Numbered from the stretch's first letter, positions 7,550 through 18,413 are shown. The stretch: DNA of 64,000 nucleotides from JASDSY01 sp041441465 (GCA_041441465.1 JASDSY010000010.1:372001-436000), one strand, 5' to 3'. Notes: generated by a model from the sequence alone, not told the origin. A program made the numbers and translations.

Positions 7550-10500
7550 ATGAATTTAAAAGATTTATTTAAAAAACCGGTTGACCGTCCTATTGAGGGA
7601 GTTATAAAAGCCGACGATGAAGCTCAATTAAGGCTCGAAATCGAAGAATATGTTCTTACAAATGAAATCGAGGCCAGGCTCGAGAATTTTTTTGACGCTT
7701 ACAGAAATTACAGCGGCGCAAACGGCGCCTGGATTTCAGGTTTTTTCGGATCGGGTAAATCGCACCTTCTAAAAATGCTCGCGTTAATACTTGAAAACAG
7801 GGAAATAGACGGCAAACGAGCAATCGACCTTTTCCTGCCGAAATGTGAAAAAAACCAGATATTATATGGCGACATAAAAAGCTCAGCGCAGATACCATCA
7901 AGAAGCATATTATTTAATATAGACCAGCGTTCGGACGTAATAAGCAAAACTCAAATAGACGCGCTTTTAAGCGTGTTTTTAAAAGTATTTAACGAAGCGT
8001 GCGGTTATTATGGGAAACATGGCTACATAGCCGACTTTGAGAGGGACCTTGACACGCGCGGGCTGTATAACGAATTCAAGACCACATACGCCGAAACAGC
8101 TAAAATTCCATGGGAACGAGGACGCGAGCAGGCCCTGCTTGAAACACAAAACATATCCAAAGCATATGCTGCGGTTATGAAAGTACCCGATAATGCCGCT
8201 GCCGGCATTTTAGACAAATACAGGCATCAGCATAAAGTTTCAATTGAAGATTTCGGCGATATGGTTAAAAATTACATCAACCGCATGCCTGCTAAATTCA
8301 GACTCAACTTTTTTGTGGACGAAGTCGGGCAATACATAGCCGAAAATGTAAAACTTATGACCAACCTTCAGACAATTGCCGAAACGCTTGCGACAAAATG
8401 CAATGGCAGGGCATGGATAATAGTAACGGCACAGGAAGATATGAATACGGTAACGGGCGAGATGGGCAAACAGCAAAGCAACGACTTTTCAAAAATCCAG
8501 GCGCGTTTTAAAAACAGGCTCAAGCTCACAAGCACCGATGTAGCGGAAGTCATCCAGAAAAGGCTGCTTGCCAAAAATGAACAGGGTATAGAGGCATTAT
8601 CCTCAATCTATCATGAACAGCAAAACAATTTCAGGACATTTTTCGATTTCAGCGACGGCGCGCAAAGTTACCGTAATTATAACGACCGCGACCATTTTAT
8701 TTACTGCTATCCTTTTATTCCATATCAGTTTACACTATTTCAGACGGCGATACAGAACCTTTCGGCCCATAACGCTTTTGAGGGCAAGCACAGCTCAGTC
8801 GGCGAGCGTTCAATGCTCGGCGTTTTCCAGCATGTTGCGCGCCATGTAAGCGAGCATACCACGGGGCAGCTCGCGACATTCGACCTGATGTTCGAGGGAA
8901 TACGAACCGCCCTGAAATCAAATATTCAGCGGTCGGTACTTAACGCCGAGAAGAACCTCAGTAATAAACTTGCAATAAAATTATTGAAGGCGCTGTTTTT
9001 AGTTAAATACGTAAAGGAATTCAAGGCTTCAGTCCGTAATTTATGCATCCTTGTATTTGACAACTTCGATCGTAAGCTGCCGGAGTTAAAAAAAGAAGTC
9101 GAAGAGGCGCTGGCGTATCTCGAACAGCAGACATATATCCAGCGTAACGGCGAGTTTTATGAGTTTTTGACCGATGAAGAAAAGGACATCGAGCAGGAAA
9201 TTAAAAATACCGACATCGAAAACGAGGCGGTAATAAGCGAAATCGAAAAGATAGTATTTGAGCATATAGTAAGGGACAGAAAGTTAAAATTTGAAGACAA
9301 CGGTCAGGATTTTCCATATTCAAAAAAAATCGACCAGAATTTGCGCGGGCGCGAGTATGAACTTGCAATAGACATAATAACGCCATTCATTGGGCAAAAC
9401 ATTGATAAGGCCGGGCTTTGTTTAGACTCAGCATCTAAAAACGAAGTAATGGTTATTCTGCCGCAGGACGACCGTCTGATCAGGTACCTGACGCTTTATA
9501 AAAAAACTGAAAAATATATCCGCCAGCAAAATTCTTCGGCGTTAAACGAATCGGCCAAACGCATAATAAATGACAAGGGAGTGAGAAACTGCGAACGCTA
9601 TAAAGAAATAGAACGGCTTTTCGTGGAACTAATGGCAAATGCTGAAATCGTCGTGGGCGGCAACATGGTAACAGCGCAGGGCGAACCGCGCGCAAAAATC
9701 GAGCGCGGCTTCAGCGAACTCATACGCCGCGTTTATACCAACCTTAAAATGCTTAAAAACGAACAATATTCAGAAAATTTAATATCCGGCTTACTGAAAA
9801 AGAACCGTGACGATATGTTCAAAAACGAAACTGCTTCATTGAGCGAACCTATGCAGGAAGTTTTATCACATATACAGAATACCGGCAGGACAGGAACACG
9901 GGTTACTATCAAAAATGTTCTCGAAAATTTCGAGAAAAAACCTTACGGCTGGTCTAATTGGGCCGTATTATGCACGCTTGCGAATTTATTTTCATTCGGA
10001 AAGATAGAACTCCGCTCGGGCGGAAACCAGCTCGAGGGTGAGGAGATTGAAAGGGCGCTTACAAATATCCGCGAGCATGCCAATATTGTAATCGATCCGC
10101 AGATCGAGTTTACGGCAAGCCAGGTGCGCCGCCTCAAGACTTTTTTTGAGGACTTCTTCAACCTGCCGCCATGCGCTAACGAAGCAAAGGCGCTCGGCGC
10201 CGAGACATCGGAAAAATTCAAGAAAATGGCCGCCGAATTAAACGAATACATTAATCAGAAAGAAAATTACCCTTTCTTAAACTCGCTTGTTCCGGCTGTT
10301 GAAACAGTAAGTGAAATGTGCGGAAAACCTTACGCATGGTATTTTTCTGAAATTTCAAAACATGAAGAAAAATTACTGGACCTCAAAGAACGGATTATCG
10401 ACCCTATAAAAAATTTTATGGGCGGCGCGCAAAAAGGAATATATGAATCAGCGTTCATTTTTATAAACGGCGAAAAAGCGAACATCGAATATATCGAAAC

Positions 10501-11107
10501 TGAAGACGCCAAAAGGATTCTGGCAATCCTTAACGATCCGGAATGTTACCGCGGCAGGAATTTGCAGCAATTAAAAACGCTCGCTGACTCGCTTGCCGAA
10601 AAAGTAGCTGAACGCCTTGCTAAAGAAAAAGAAAAAGCGTGCGCCATTGTAACGTCTTTATCGGATGATTTTACTTCAACGGCGCAATTTTCCAAATTTA
10701 AGCCTGAACTGGCCGATATGTTCCAAAATAAGATACGCGGCATTTTATCTAGAATTAACGAAAGCAAAATAATATCGGCAGTCCGCGACACTGCGCGCCG
10801 GTTTGAGGAAAAAGGTTTAGCTGATATAGTAAGTGAAATTTCGGCGCTTATAAAGCCGGAACCAAAAATTATCGAGATTGAAAAAAGCACCGGCAGTAAA
10901 GATACTCAGCCAGCCATCCGCCCGGAAAAGGAACAAACCGGTCAGGTGCATCCGCCAGGGACGATGGAACTGGTAAATAAAAATTCTATACACATAGAAC
11001 TCAATAAAAGATTTCTCGCGACTACAGAAGACGTTGAATGCTACACAAGGCTTTTAAAAGAAAAAATGCTTGAAATGGTTAAATCCGGTAAAACTATACA
11101 AATATAA
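7550..11107 (+). CDS. brxC: BREX P-loop ATPase BrxC
   Basis: A protein of about 1185 residues, the usual size of type I BrxC, the large AAA-like ATPase related to PglY. Walker A is GFFGSGKSH at about residue 64-72, and DEVGQYI at about 250 carries the acidic Walker B residues. The C-terminal third is helical and charged, with a low-complexity linker near 1120-1150. The ATG at 7550 with an AAGGGG box is preferred to the in-frame TTG at 7544. It lies 15 bases behind brxB and 85 bases ahead of pglX. In BREX it is required for both self-methylation and phage blocking, probably as part of a large complex. Confidence 0.95.
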   Translation: MNLKDLFKKPVDRPIEGVIKADDEAQLRLEIEEYVLTNEIEARLENFFDAYRNYSGANGAWISGFFGSGKSHLLKMLALILENREIDGKRAIDLFLPKCEKNQILYGDIKSSAQIPSRSILFNIDQRSDVISKTQIDALLSVFLKVFNEACGYYGKHGYIADFERDLDTRGLYNEFKTTYAETAKIPWERGREQALLETQNISKAYAAVMKVPDNAAAGILDKYRHQHKVSIEDFGDMVKNYINRMPAKFRLNFFVDEVGQYIAENVKLMTNLQTIAETLATKCNGRAWIIVTAQEDMNTVTGEMGKQQSNDFSKIQARFKNRLKLTSTDVAEVIQKRLLAKNEQGIEALSSIYHEQQNNFRTFFDFSDGAQSYRNYNDRDHFIYCYPFIPYQFTLFQTAIQNLSAHNAFEGKHSSVGERSMLGVFQHVARHVSEHTTGQLATFDLMFEGIRTALKSNIQRSVLNAEKNLSNKLAIKLLKALFLVKYVKEFKASVRNLCILVFDNFDRKLPELKKEVEEALAYLEQQTYIQRNGEFYEFLTDEEKDIEQEIKNTDIENEAVISEIEKIVFEHIVRDRKLKFEDNGQDFPYSKKIDQNLRGREYELAIDIITPFIGQNIDKAGLCLDSASKNEVMVILPQDDRLIRYLTLYKKTEKYIRQQNSSALNESAKRIINDKGVRNCERYKEIERLFVELMANAEIVVGGNMVTAQGEPRAKIERGFSELIRRVYTNLKMLKNEQYSENLISGLLKKNRDDMFKNETASLSEPMQEVLSHIQNTGRTGTRVTIKNVLENFEKKPYGWSNWAVLCTLANLFSFGKIELRSGGNQLEGEEIERALTNIREHANIVIDPQIEFTASQVRRLKTFFEDFFNLPPCANEAKALGAETSEKFKKMAAELNEYINQKENYPFLNSLVPAVETVSEMCGKPYAWYFSEISKHEEKLLDLKERIIDPIKNFMGGAQKGIYESAFIFINGEKANIEYIETEDAKRILAILNDPECYRGRNLQQLKTLADSLAEKVAERLAKEKEKACAIVTSLSDDFTSTAQFSKFKPELADMFQNKIRGILSRINESKIISAVRDTARRFEEKGLADIVSEISALIKPEPKIIEIEKSTGSKDTQPAIRPEKEQTGQVHPPGTMELVNKNSIHIELNKRFLATTEDVECYTRLLKEKMLEMVKSGKTIQI

Positions 11108-11192
11108 AAAATTCAATAGGTAATGTGAAATCAAAATAATATAAAAATCGAATGTACTCGATATTTTATGAATATCAAAAAGGAATAAAAAT

Positions 11193-14100
11193 ATGGATAC
11201 GGCAAAATTAAAAAAATTCGCGCAATATGCCAGAAAATATTTAATCGGCGAAGCCGCGAAAAAAATAAAAATCGTACTCGGCGAAGGGAGCCTCTGCAGG
11301 CGTGAAAATCCGCAAGCGGTAAGCGAACTTGAAAAGCAGATAAAACAATCCTCGGAGTCGGAAGTCGCCGAAAAGGCCGCGTATATCTGGTTCAACAGAT
11401 TTTGCGCACTGCGTTTCATGGATATTAACCGTTACACTCCGATTGGAATAGTATCGCCGGCGGAAGGCCTGACACAGCCTGAAATATTGGCCGAAGCCAA
11501 ATCCGGCCATATTGACGAAGATCTTATTGACGATAAAACGCGGCAAAAAGTTTTCGGGTTCCTTAACGGATCGCTGCCCGGGCATAATCCTCAAAATGAG
11601 GCTTATCAGCTGCTGGTAATAGCCGCGTGCAATTATTATAATAAAATTATGCCCTTCCTTTTTGAGAAAATATCCGATTACACTGAAATTTTAATACCAG
11701 ACGACATGCTTTCCGACAGTTCTATATTATCATGTACGCGCGAGGCGCTGACGGCCGAGGAATGCCGCGATGTTGAAGTGATCGGCTGGCTCTATCAATT
11801 TTACATATCAGAAAAAAAGGACATGGTTTTCGAAGGACTCAAAAAAAATAAAAAAGTCACGCCGGAGAACATTCCGGCCGCTACGCAGTTATTCACGCCA
11901 AACTGGATAGTCAGGTACCTTGTGGAAAATTCACTGGGCAGGCTGTGGATGCTGAATAAGCCGAACTCTAAGCTCGCTGATAAAATGGAATATTTTGTTG
12001 ACAGCGGGCAGTTGGCAGGAAACAACGGAGATTATCTTAAAGTTTCTTCGCCGGAAGAAATCAAGGTTTGCGATCCTGCCTGCGGTTCGGGGCATTTGCT
12101 TGTTTATGCATTCGAGCTGCTTTATCATATTTACGAGGAAGAAGGCTACGATCCTAACGAGATACCGGAAAAGATATTAAAAAATAACCTTTACGGCATA
12201 GAGATAGACGAGCGTGCCGGCGAACTGGCGGCATTCGCGCTTACAATGAAAGCGCGCGGCAGGCACAAGCGTTTTTTCAGCAGGCAGATCCAGCCGAATA
12301 TATGCGTTTTAAAAAATATCGACATAACTCCGGACGAAATCAGCGCGTTTATGGACGCGGCGGGGCGCGATCTTTTTACCGCCAATATCCAGGAGCTTCT
12401 GGGGCAATTTAAAAATGCCGGCAACTTCGGTTCGTTAATCAGGCCGGCCGAGACCGATGTAAATTATTTAATTAAACTTTTAAACGAAAAAAAATCATTG
12501 GCCGAAGATTTATTTTTGCAAAAAATAAATGACAGGATAAAACAGGCATTAACGCAGGCCGATTATTTGAGCCCGAAATATCATGTAGTAGTGGCAAATC
12601 CGCCGTATATGGGCGGAAAAGGCATGAACGATGAGTTAAAATCATTCGTTCAGAAAAATTATCCCGACAGCAAATCAGATTTATTCGCTGCTTTTATAGA
12701 ACGCGGATTTGAAATAATCAAAAATAATGGTTATAGTGCTATGGTTACAATGCAAAGCTGGATGTTTTTATCTTCATTCGAAAACCTTCGTAAATATTTA
12801 ATTAATGAAGTTACAATTGAATGTATGGTACATATGGCAAATATGGTTATGGGAATTGCATTTGGAACGGCAGCAACAGTTTGGAATAAATCAAAAAAAT
12901 TGTCTTATAAAGGACATTTTTCATTTGTAAATTATTCGGATTTAAATGAAGAAAATAAGCCTAAAAAATTTCCAGTTCAAAATGAAAGACTTAAATGCGT
13001 CTCATCGGACGACTTCAAAAAAATTCCGGGCAGCCCGATCGCGTATTGGACTAGTCCAGAAATATTGAATTTTTTTAATAATAAACAAATTAGTGATATC
13101 GCTGAAACTAGATTAGGTATGGCTACCGCCGATAATGATAAATTTCTTAGATTGTGGCATGAAATTTCCGAATTGAATTTCGGTCGTAAAATCAATTCAC
13201 GCCAAGAAGCATTAAATTCAAGATTAAAATGGTTTCCATATCAAAAAGGTGGAAATTTCAAAAAATGGTATGGAAACCTCGAATATTTAGTAAATTGGAA
13301 AAATGATGGTGAAGAAATACAAAATTTCATCAACCCAATAACAAAAAAAGTTAGATCACACAATTATAATTTGGATTATATATTTAAACCAGGAGTAACT
13401 TGGAATGCGTTAACATCTTCAAAAACGTCTGCTAGACTATCAAATAATTCTTTATTTGATAATGCAGGTTCATCTTTATTTACTAAAAATAACAAAATAA
13501 ATGAGTTAATTACAGCTTATCTAAATTGTAATATTATAATTTCCATTATAAAATATATCAGTCCAACTTTGAACTATCAACCGGGCGATATCGCTAAGCT
13601 ACCAATAAATTTAGAATTTAAAAAATCAACTTTTATAACAAATAATGTGAATACACTTGTAATTCTAAGTCAATCCGACTGGGATTCTTACGAAAATTCC
13701 TGGGATTTCAAACGCCTGCCATTATTAACAGCAGACAGTTTAAATGAAAATATAATTTTTGAACAAAATGACATTACTTCAAACGACTCCGCGCAATCTT
13801 CAGCCAGTAATGCAAACAACCCACTGCCCACTCCGCTCACACAAACTCTCGAGTCGGCCTACACCAAACTCCGCAAGTACTGGAAGAAAATGACGATTGA
13901 GATGAAAAAGCTCGAGGAAGAAAATAACAAAATATTTATTGAGGCGTATGGATTACAGGATGAATTAACGCCAGAGGTCCCGCTTAACGAAATTACGCTG
14001 ACCTGCAATCCGTATTACCGCTACGGCAAAATCGCCGGCGACAGCACTGATTCAACTGACGAAAATGCCGGAGAAAATTTACCGTTCGATGAAAATAACT

Positions 14101-14900
14101 TCGCGGCAGCCGCTGACGCTCAAAATGAATATCCATTCAGCCAGGAACTCGAGGACCGCCTTTTATCAGACACTATTAAGGAATTCATATCGTATGCCGC
14201 AGGCTGCATGTTCGGACGATATTCGCTCGATAAACCCGGCTTGATACTCGCCAATCAGGGCGAAACTCTTGAAGATTACCTTGAACATGTGCCCGATCCA
14301 AAATTTACGGCTGACGATGACAACGTAATCCCGATACTCGACGGCGAATGGTTCACTGACGATATAACTGAACGGTTTTATAAATTTTTGAAGGTTACAT
14401 TCGGCGAAAGTAATTTCACGGCCAACCTTAAATTCATAGAAAACGCGCTCGGCAAGGATATACGCAAATATTTCATAAAGGATTTTTATAACGACCACGT
14501 GAAACGCTACAAAAAACGCCCGATATACTGGCTGTTCAGCAGCCCGAACGGCAGCTTCAACGCGCTGATTTATATGCACCGTTACCGTCCCGACACGGTA
14601 AGCGTAATATTAAACAATTACCTCCGCGAATTCAGGCTGAAATTAACTTCCAAAAACACGGATTACGAAAGGATAAGCATAAGCGGCGACGCCTCGGCCT
14701 CTGAAAAAGCCAGGGCCTTGAAAGAAATAGAAAAAATCAAAAAAATACTGAACGAACTTGATAAATACGAGCGCGAAACGCTCTATCCGCTCGCCTCAAA
14801 CCGTATTTCAATAGACCTCGACGACGGCGTAAAGGTAAATTATCAAAAATTTGGCGCGGCATTGAAAAAAATACCCGGCCTCGATAAAAGCGAAGAATAA
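11193..14900 (+). CDS. pglX: BREX site-specific adenine methyltransferase PglX
   Basis: A 1235-residue N6-adenine DNA methyltransferase that marks host DNA in type I BREX. The SAM-binding motif DPACGSGHLL is at about 294-303 and the catalytic NPPY motif at about 469-472. The middle part, about residues 505-830 (12.7-13.69 kb), which should hold the target-recognition region, is strikingly AT-rich with different codon choice from both ends. A short stretch in native style (about 12.99-13.05 kb) interrupts it, so this part looks recombined. The C-terminal 400 residues are helical and charged. The start ATG has AAAGGAAT upstream. Length and motifs indicate an intact enzyme. Confidence 0.95.
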   Translation: MDTAKLKKFAQYARKYLIGEAAKKIKIVLGEGSLCRRENPQAVSELEKQIKQSSESEVAEKAAYIWFNRFCALRFMDINRYTPIGIVSPAEGLTQPEILAEAKSGHIDEDLIDDKTRQKVFGFLNGSLPGHNPQNEAYQLLVIAACNYYNKIMPFLFEKISDYTEILIPDDMLSDSSILSCTREALTAEECRDVEVIGWLYQFYISEKKDMVFEGLKKNKKVTPENIPAATQLFTPNWIVRYLVENSLGRLWMLNKPNSKLADKMEYFVDSGQLAGNNGDYLKVSSPEEIKVCDPACGSGHLLVYAFELLYHIYEEEGYDPNEIPEKILKNNLYGIEIDERAGELAAFALTMKARGRHKRFFSRQIQPNICVLKNIDITPDEISAFMDAAGRDLFTANIQELLGQFKNAGNFGSLIRPAETDVNYLIKLLNEKKSLAEDLFLQKINDRIKQALTQADYLSPKYHVVVANPPYMGGKGMNDELKSFVQKNYPDSKSDLFAAFIERGFEIIKNNGYSAMVTMQSWMFLSSFENLRKYLINEVTIECMVHMANMVMGIAFGTAATVWNKSKKLSYKGHFSFVNYSDLNEENKPKKFPVQNERLKCVSSDDFKKIPGSPIAYWTSPEILNFFNNKQISDIAETRLGMATADNDKFLRLWHEISELNFGRKINSRQEALNSRLKWFPYQKGGNFKKWYGNLEYLVNWKNDGEEIQNFINPITKKVRSHNYNLDYIFKPGVTWNALTSSKTSARLSNNSLFDNAGSSLFTKNNKINELITAYLNCNIIISIIKYISPTLNYQPGDIAKLPINLEFKKSTFITNNVNTLVILSQSDWDSYENSWDFKRLPLLTADSLNENIIFEQNDITSNDSAQSSASNANNPLPTPLTQTLESAYTKLRKYWKKMTIEMKKLEEENNKIFIEAYGLQDELTPEVPLNEITLTCNPYYRYGKIAGDSTDSTDENAGENLPFDENNFAAAADAQNEYPFSQELEDRLLSDTIKEFISYAAGCMFGRYSLDKPGLILANQGETLEDYLEHVPDPKFTADDDNVIPILDGEWFTDDITERFYKFLKVTFGESNFTANLKFIENALGKDIRKYFIKDFYNDHVKRYKKRPIYWLFSSPNGSFNALIYMHRYRPDTVSVILNNYLREFRLKLTSKNTDYERISISGDASASEKARALKEIEKIKKILNELDKYERETLYPLASNRISIDLDDGVKVNYQKFGAALKKIPGLDKSEE

Positions 14901-14950
14901 AAAACTAAATCGATTTTAGTATATCAACCGGCTGTTCTGGACGAAAAAAC

Positions 14951-14999
14951 GCTTTTATGATAAAATATAAATTATCTGGAGAGTGCTTTTATGATAAAA
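14951..14999 (+). repeat. 15-base direct duplication around the start of the Rpn-type gene
   Basis: GCTTTTATGATAAAA occurs at 14951-14965 and again at 14985-14999. The second copy contains the start codon of the downstream gene. The first copy would open a 16-codon overlapping frame, probably without meaning. Confidence 0.6.
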
Positions 15000-15860
15000 A
15001 AAATTAATTACGCCGATAGTGTCTGGAAAGATATTATTGAACAATATTTTCCGCAATTCCTTGAATTTTTTTATAAAAATATTTATCAAGATATAGATTT
15101 TAAAAAAGGATATGAATTTTTAGATAAAGAATTTCAACAAATCGTAAAAGATAATGAGATAGGCAACCGCTATGCAGATAAGCTTGTTAAAGTGTGGCTT
15201 AAAGATGGTTCTGAAAAATGGCTTTTAATTCATGTCGAAGTCCAGGGAAGCGTTGAAAAAAATTTTTCTGAAAGGCTGTACATATATAACTACAGAATAT
15301 TTGATAAATACAAAAAAGAGGTTATAAGCCTTGCAATTTTAACCGATGAAAATAAAAAATTCAGGCCTGAAAAATATGAGATAAAACGCTGGGGATTCCA
15401 TTGCCTATACAAATTTCCGATCATTAAAATCATTGATTATAAATCAAAGTTAGATCAACTTGAAAAAAGCCTTAATCCATTTTCAATTGCGGTATGTACA
15501 CATTTAAGACTCATCGAAGCGCGCGATGATTACAATATGAAATATTTCTGGAAACTTCATCTTGTAAAGGCAATGTATAAAAAAGGGTATAAAAAACCTG
15601 ATATTTTAAATCTTTACAGGTTTATAGACTGGTTAATTATTCTTAATAAAAATTTGGAAATAAAATTTAAAAATGAATTGATAAAATTTGAGGAGGAAAA
15701 GAAAATGCCTTATATTACGAATATTGAAAAATTGGCTGCCGAAAAAATTGCTCAAAATATGATAAGCAAGGGAATGGATAAAAAAACTATTGCTGAATTA
15801 ACAGGGCTATCAGAAAAAGAAATAAATAAACTCGCTAAAAATTCGAAAAAAGCCGCTTAA
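14991..15860 (+). CDS. Rpn-family PD-(D/E)XK nuclease (recombination-promoting nuclease/putative transposase)
   Basis: A 289-residue protein of the Rpn/YhgA-like family. The N-terminal DSVWKDIIEQYFPQFLEFF segment is typical, and LIHVEVQGS at about 82-90 supplies the E-x-Q of a PD-(D/E)XK nuclease fold. The last 35 residues (IAQNMISKGMDKKTIAELTGLSEKEI) form the C-terminal HTH-like tail of these proteins. Family members cut DNA and promote RecA-independent recombination; several neighbour defence loci. It is inserted between pglX and pglZ, which are normally adjacent, and has AT-richer codon use than its neighbours, so it may be a passenger. Start has a CTGGAGAG box. Confidence 0.85.
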   Translation: MIKKINYADSVWKDIIEQYFPQFLEFFYKNIYQDIDFKKGYEFLDKEFQQIVKDNEIGNRYADKLVKVWLKDGSEKWLLIHVEVQGSVEKNFSERLYIYNYRIFDKYKKEVISLAILTDENKKFRPEKYEIKRWGFHCLYKFPIIKIIDYKSKLDQLEKSLNPFSIAVCTHLRLIEARDDYNMKYFWKLHLVKAMYKKGYKKPDILNLYRFIDWLIILNKNLEIKFKNELIKFEEEKKMPYITNIEKLAAEKIAQNMISKGMDKKTIAELTGLSEKEINKLAKNSKKAA

Positions 15861-15911
15861 TATAAGAATTGTTTTACTGAATAAAAATTAAAGAAAACGG
15901 CGGTTTTATTT

Positions 15912-18413
15912 ATGAACGAAAAAGTCAGTCAATCATTAAAAAAATTATTTGAAAAGCACCGTATAATATTCTGGTACGACGCAAAAAAAGAATTAAGGAA
16001 CGAATTTGAGGATGTCAGCCTGCCGGATGTGGAAAAACTTGAAATTAAAAATAATGAGTTCGGCTTAAAATACAAAATATTGCGTGAAAAGCCTGAAACG
16101 AAATTTTTGATTTATAAAGAAGGCGCCGCGCCCGCCGACACTGAAAACTGGCTGCTGGACGTTCAGCTTGCTAACTTCGAATTCAGGGCTGACCAGACGG
16201 CGCTCATACTTTTTGAACTCGGCCTGGGAAACGAATTCACCGAACTTGTTAACGCTCATATCCAGTTTTTTCAATCAGCCAAACGCCTTGCCGCGCTTAA
16301 AGAAAGCCTCGCCGAAAACGACACTGAAGACGCAATCAGACTTAAAATGACCGCTGTCTGCGCAGCCTGCCCGGACGTGTCGATCGACGATATCCTGTTC
16401 AGCCTTTTAGCTGAATCATCGGAAGACGGCGGCGATAAAATCGCACTCATAAAAAAATGCGGCCTCGATGATTCTTTATGGAACACTCTCAAAAAATTAT
16501 TTGGCTACAATTCGGCCGCGCCCGGAATCAAGGATTTCATAATAGAACTTTTCAAATCATGCTTCGCATACGAAACCGGCGCGAAACATTCGCTGAACAA
16601 CGAGGCTTTCGTTTTTTTCAAAAGATGGAAAGACGGGCGTTCGAATAAAACTGCCTTCGAAAAACTTTCAGATGAATGCGCCGCCGTGCTGAACATAGAT
16701 AACGAACTGCACTCAAAAGATTTCAGGACACTAACGTCAATAGATTTTTTCAGGGCGGCCGATCAAAAAATAATAGGCGAACTTATTAACGCCGCAGTCG
16801 AAAAAATTTATTCAGCCTCCGAAATATCAGGCTGGATACGCTCGCGGCAAACTGGTTTCTGGCACGACTATTACGGAAAAATTTACGCCGCCATAGACTA
16901 CGCGGTCAAATTTATGAGCGCGCTCGAAGAGTGCGGCCTGAATATGGGTTCATTACAGGACGGGGTGCAGAGGTATTCGACAATATGGTTCAAAATAGAC
17001 CAGAATTACCGTAAATTTATGTATAATGTCCGGACCTCCGGCGAAATTTCGATATTGGAACCGCTGATCGAACGCGTCGAAAACCTTTACACCAATAATT
17101 TTCTTTTGAAAGTAAACGATTACTGGCAGTCATTCGTCGATAAGGCCGGCTCGTGGAATTTTTCAGGCGTCACCATGCAGCGGGACTTTTTTAACGTTCA
17201 TGTAAAACCTTTCATCGACAGGGATAATAAAATATTCGTAATAATCTCGGACGCGCTGCGTTATGAAATAGGCGACGAACTGCTGGGTCTTATCAGAAAA
17301 GAAGACAGGTTCGAAGCTTCGCTCGAACCTATGATAACGATGCTGCCAAGCTATACGCAGCTCGGTATGGCCGCGCTGCTTCCTAACCGCGAAATAAGAA
17401 TAGCCGATGACGACTCGGGAACTGTATTTGTGGATTCTCAAAATTCACTCGGCTCCGAAAACAGGTCTAAAATACTGGCCCAGGCGGTTAACAGCGGCGG
17501 GCGCGCGCTCAAAGCCGAAGAGTTTTTGAATATGAACCGCGATGAATGCCGCGCGGTTGTCCGCGATAACAGCGTCATATATATTTACCACAACGCGATT
17601 GACGCAATCGGCGATAAAATCGCCTCAGAAGATAAAGTATTTATGTCGGCCCAGGAAACCCTCGAAGAACTGATCCGCATCGTGAAAAAACTCACAAACG
17701 CCAACGCCAGCAATATAATCGTAACGGCCGATCACGGATTTATTTACCAGAACAGCGCTGTAAATGAAAATGATTTCAGCTTGAGCGTTCCCGAAGGTGA
17801 AAAAATCCAATACCGCGACAGGCGGTTCATCCTTGGTAAAAATTTAGATCCGGGCAGCGGGTTCAAAAAATTCAGCCCGGCGGAAATGGGGCTTTCGGGC
17901 GAAATGGAAATAATGCTGCCTAAATCCATAAACAGACTGCGGCTCAAGGGCTCAGGCAGCAAATATGTCCACGGCGGCGCGGCGCTTCAGGAAATAATCG
18001 TTCCGGTCGTAAAAATCAATAAAAAACGCCAGAGCGATGTATCGACGGTTGAAATTGAAATAATACGCGGCGCTAATTCGATCATAACATCGGGACAGCT
18101 TTCGGTAATATTTTACCAGACACAGCCGGTTACGGATAAAGTCAGGGCGCGGACGCTAAGGGCCGGCATATATAACCAGTCAAATGAGCTGATTTCCGAT
18201 TCGCACGAATTGATTTTCGACTTTACTTCGGATAATCCACGCGAGCGCGAAAAAACCGCACAATTCATATTAACCAGAAAAGCCGACACTTCTAATAACC
18301 GCGAAGTGATACTCAAGCTCGAAGAAAATGTACACGGCACTGCACAATACTCCGAATATAAATCAGCCAGATATTCTATCAGGCGCGCAATTGCGAGCGA
18401 TTTTGATTTTTAA
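15912..18413 (+). CDS. pglZ: BREX alkaline-phosphatase-like protein PglZ (type I)
   Basis: An 833-residue PglZ of the type I BREX family, the hallmark gene of BREX. The central PglZ domain has IISDALRYEIGDELL at about 442-456 and VTADHGFIYQ at about 604-613; the Asp and His residues belong to the metal-binding set of alkaline-phosphatase-like folds. The N-terminal 400 residues are the helical region usual for type I members, and the C-terminal 130 residues are beta-rich. It is required for BREX self-methylation and defence in studied systems. ATG start; ACGGCGG lies upstream, but the ribosome site is weak. Confidence 0.94.
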   Translation: MNEKVSQSLKKLFEKHRIIFWYDAKKELRNEFEDVSLPDVEKLEIKNNEFGLKYKILREKPETKFLIYKEGAAPADTENWLLDVQLANFEFRADQTALILFELGLGNEFTELVNAHIQFFQSAKRLAALKESLAENDTEDAIRLKMTAVCAACPDVSIDDILFSLLAESSEDGGDKIALIKKCGLDDSLWNTLKKLFGYNSAAPGIKDFIIELFKSCFAYETGAKHSLNNEAFVFFKRWKDGRSNKTAFEKLSDECAAVLNIDNELHSKDFRTLTSIDFFRAADQKIIGELINAAVEKIYSASEISGWIRSRQTGFWHDYYGKIYAAIDYAVKFMSALEECGLNMGSLQDGVQRYSTIWFKIDQNYRKFMYNVRTSGEISILEPLIERVENLYTNNFLLKVNDYWQSFVDKAGSWNFSGVTMQRDFFNVHVKPFIDRDNKIFVIISDALRYEIGDELLGLIRKEDRFEASLEPMITMLPSYTQLGMAALLPNREIRIADDDSGTVFVDSQNSLGSENRSKILAQAVNSGGRALKAEEFLNMNRDECRAVVRDNSVIYIYHNAIDAIGDKIASEDKVFMSAQETLEELIRIVKKLTNANASNIIVTADHGFIYQNSAVNENDFSLSVPEGEKIQYRDRRFILGKNLDPGSGFKKFSPAEMGLSGEMEIMLPKSINRLRLKGSGSKYVHGGAALQEIIVPVVKINKKRQSDVSTVEIEIIRGANSIITSGQLSVIFYQTQPVTDKVRARTLRAGIYNQSNELISDSHELIFDFTSDNPREREKTAQFILTRKADTSNNREVILKLEENVHGTAQYSEYKSARYSIRRAIASDFDF

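Noticed and set aside
14957..15007. 16-codon minigene overlapping the Rpn start
   Set aside because: It arises only from the 15-base duplication and no other support exists.
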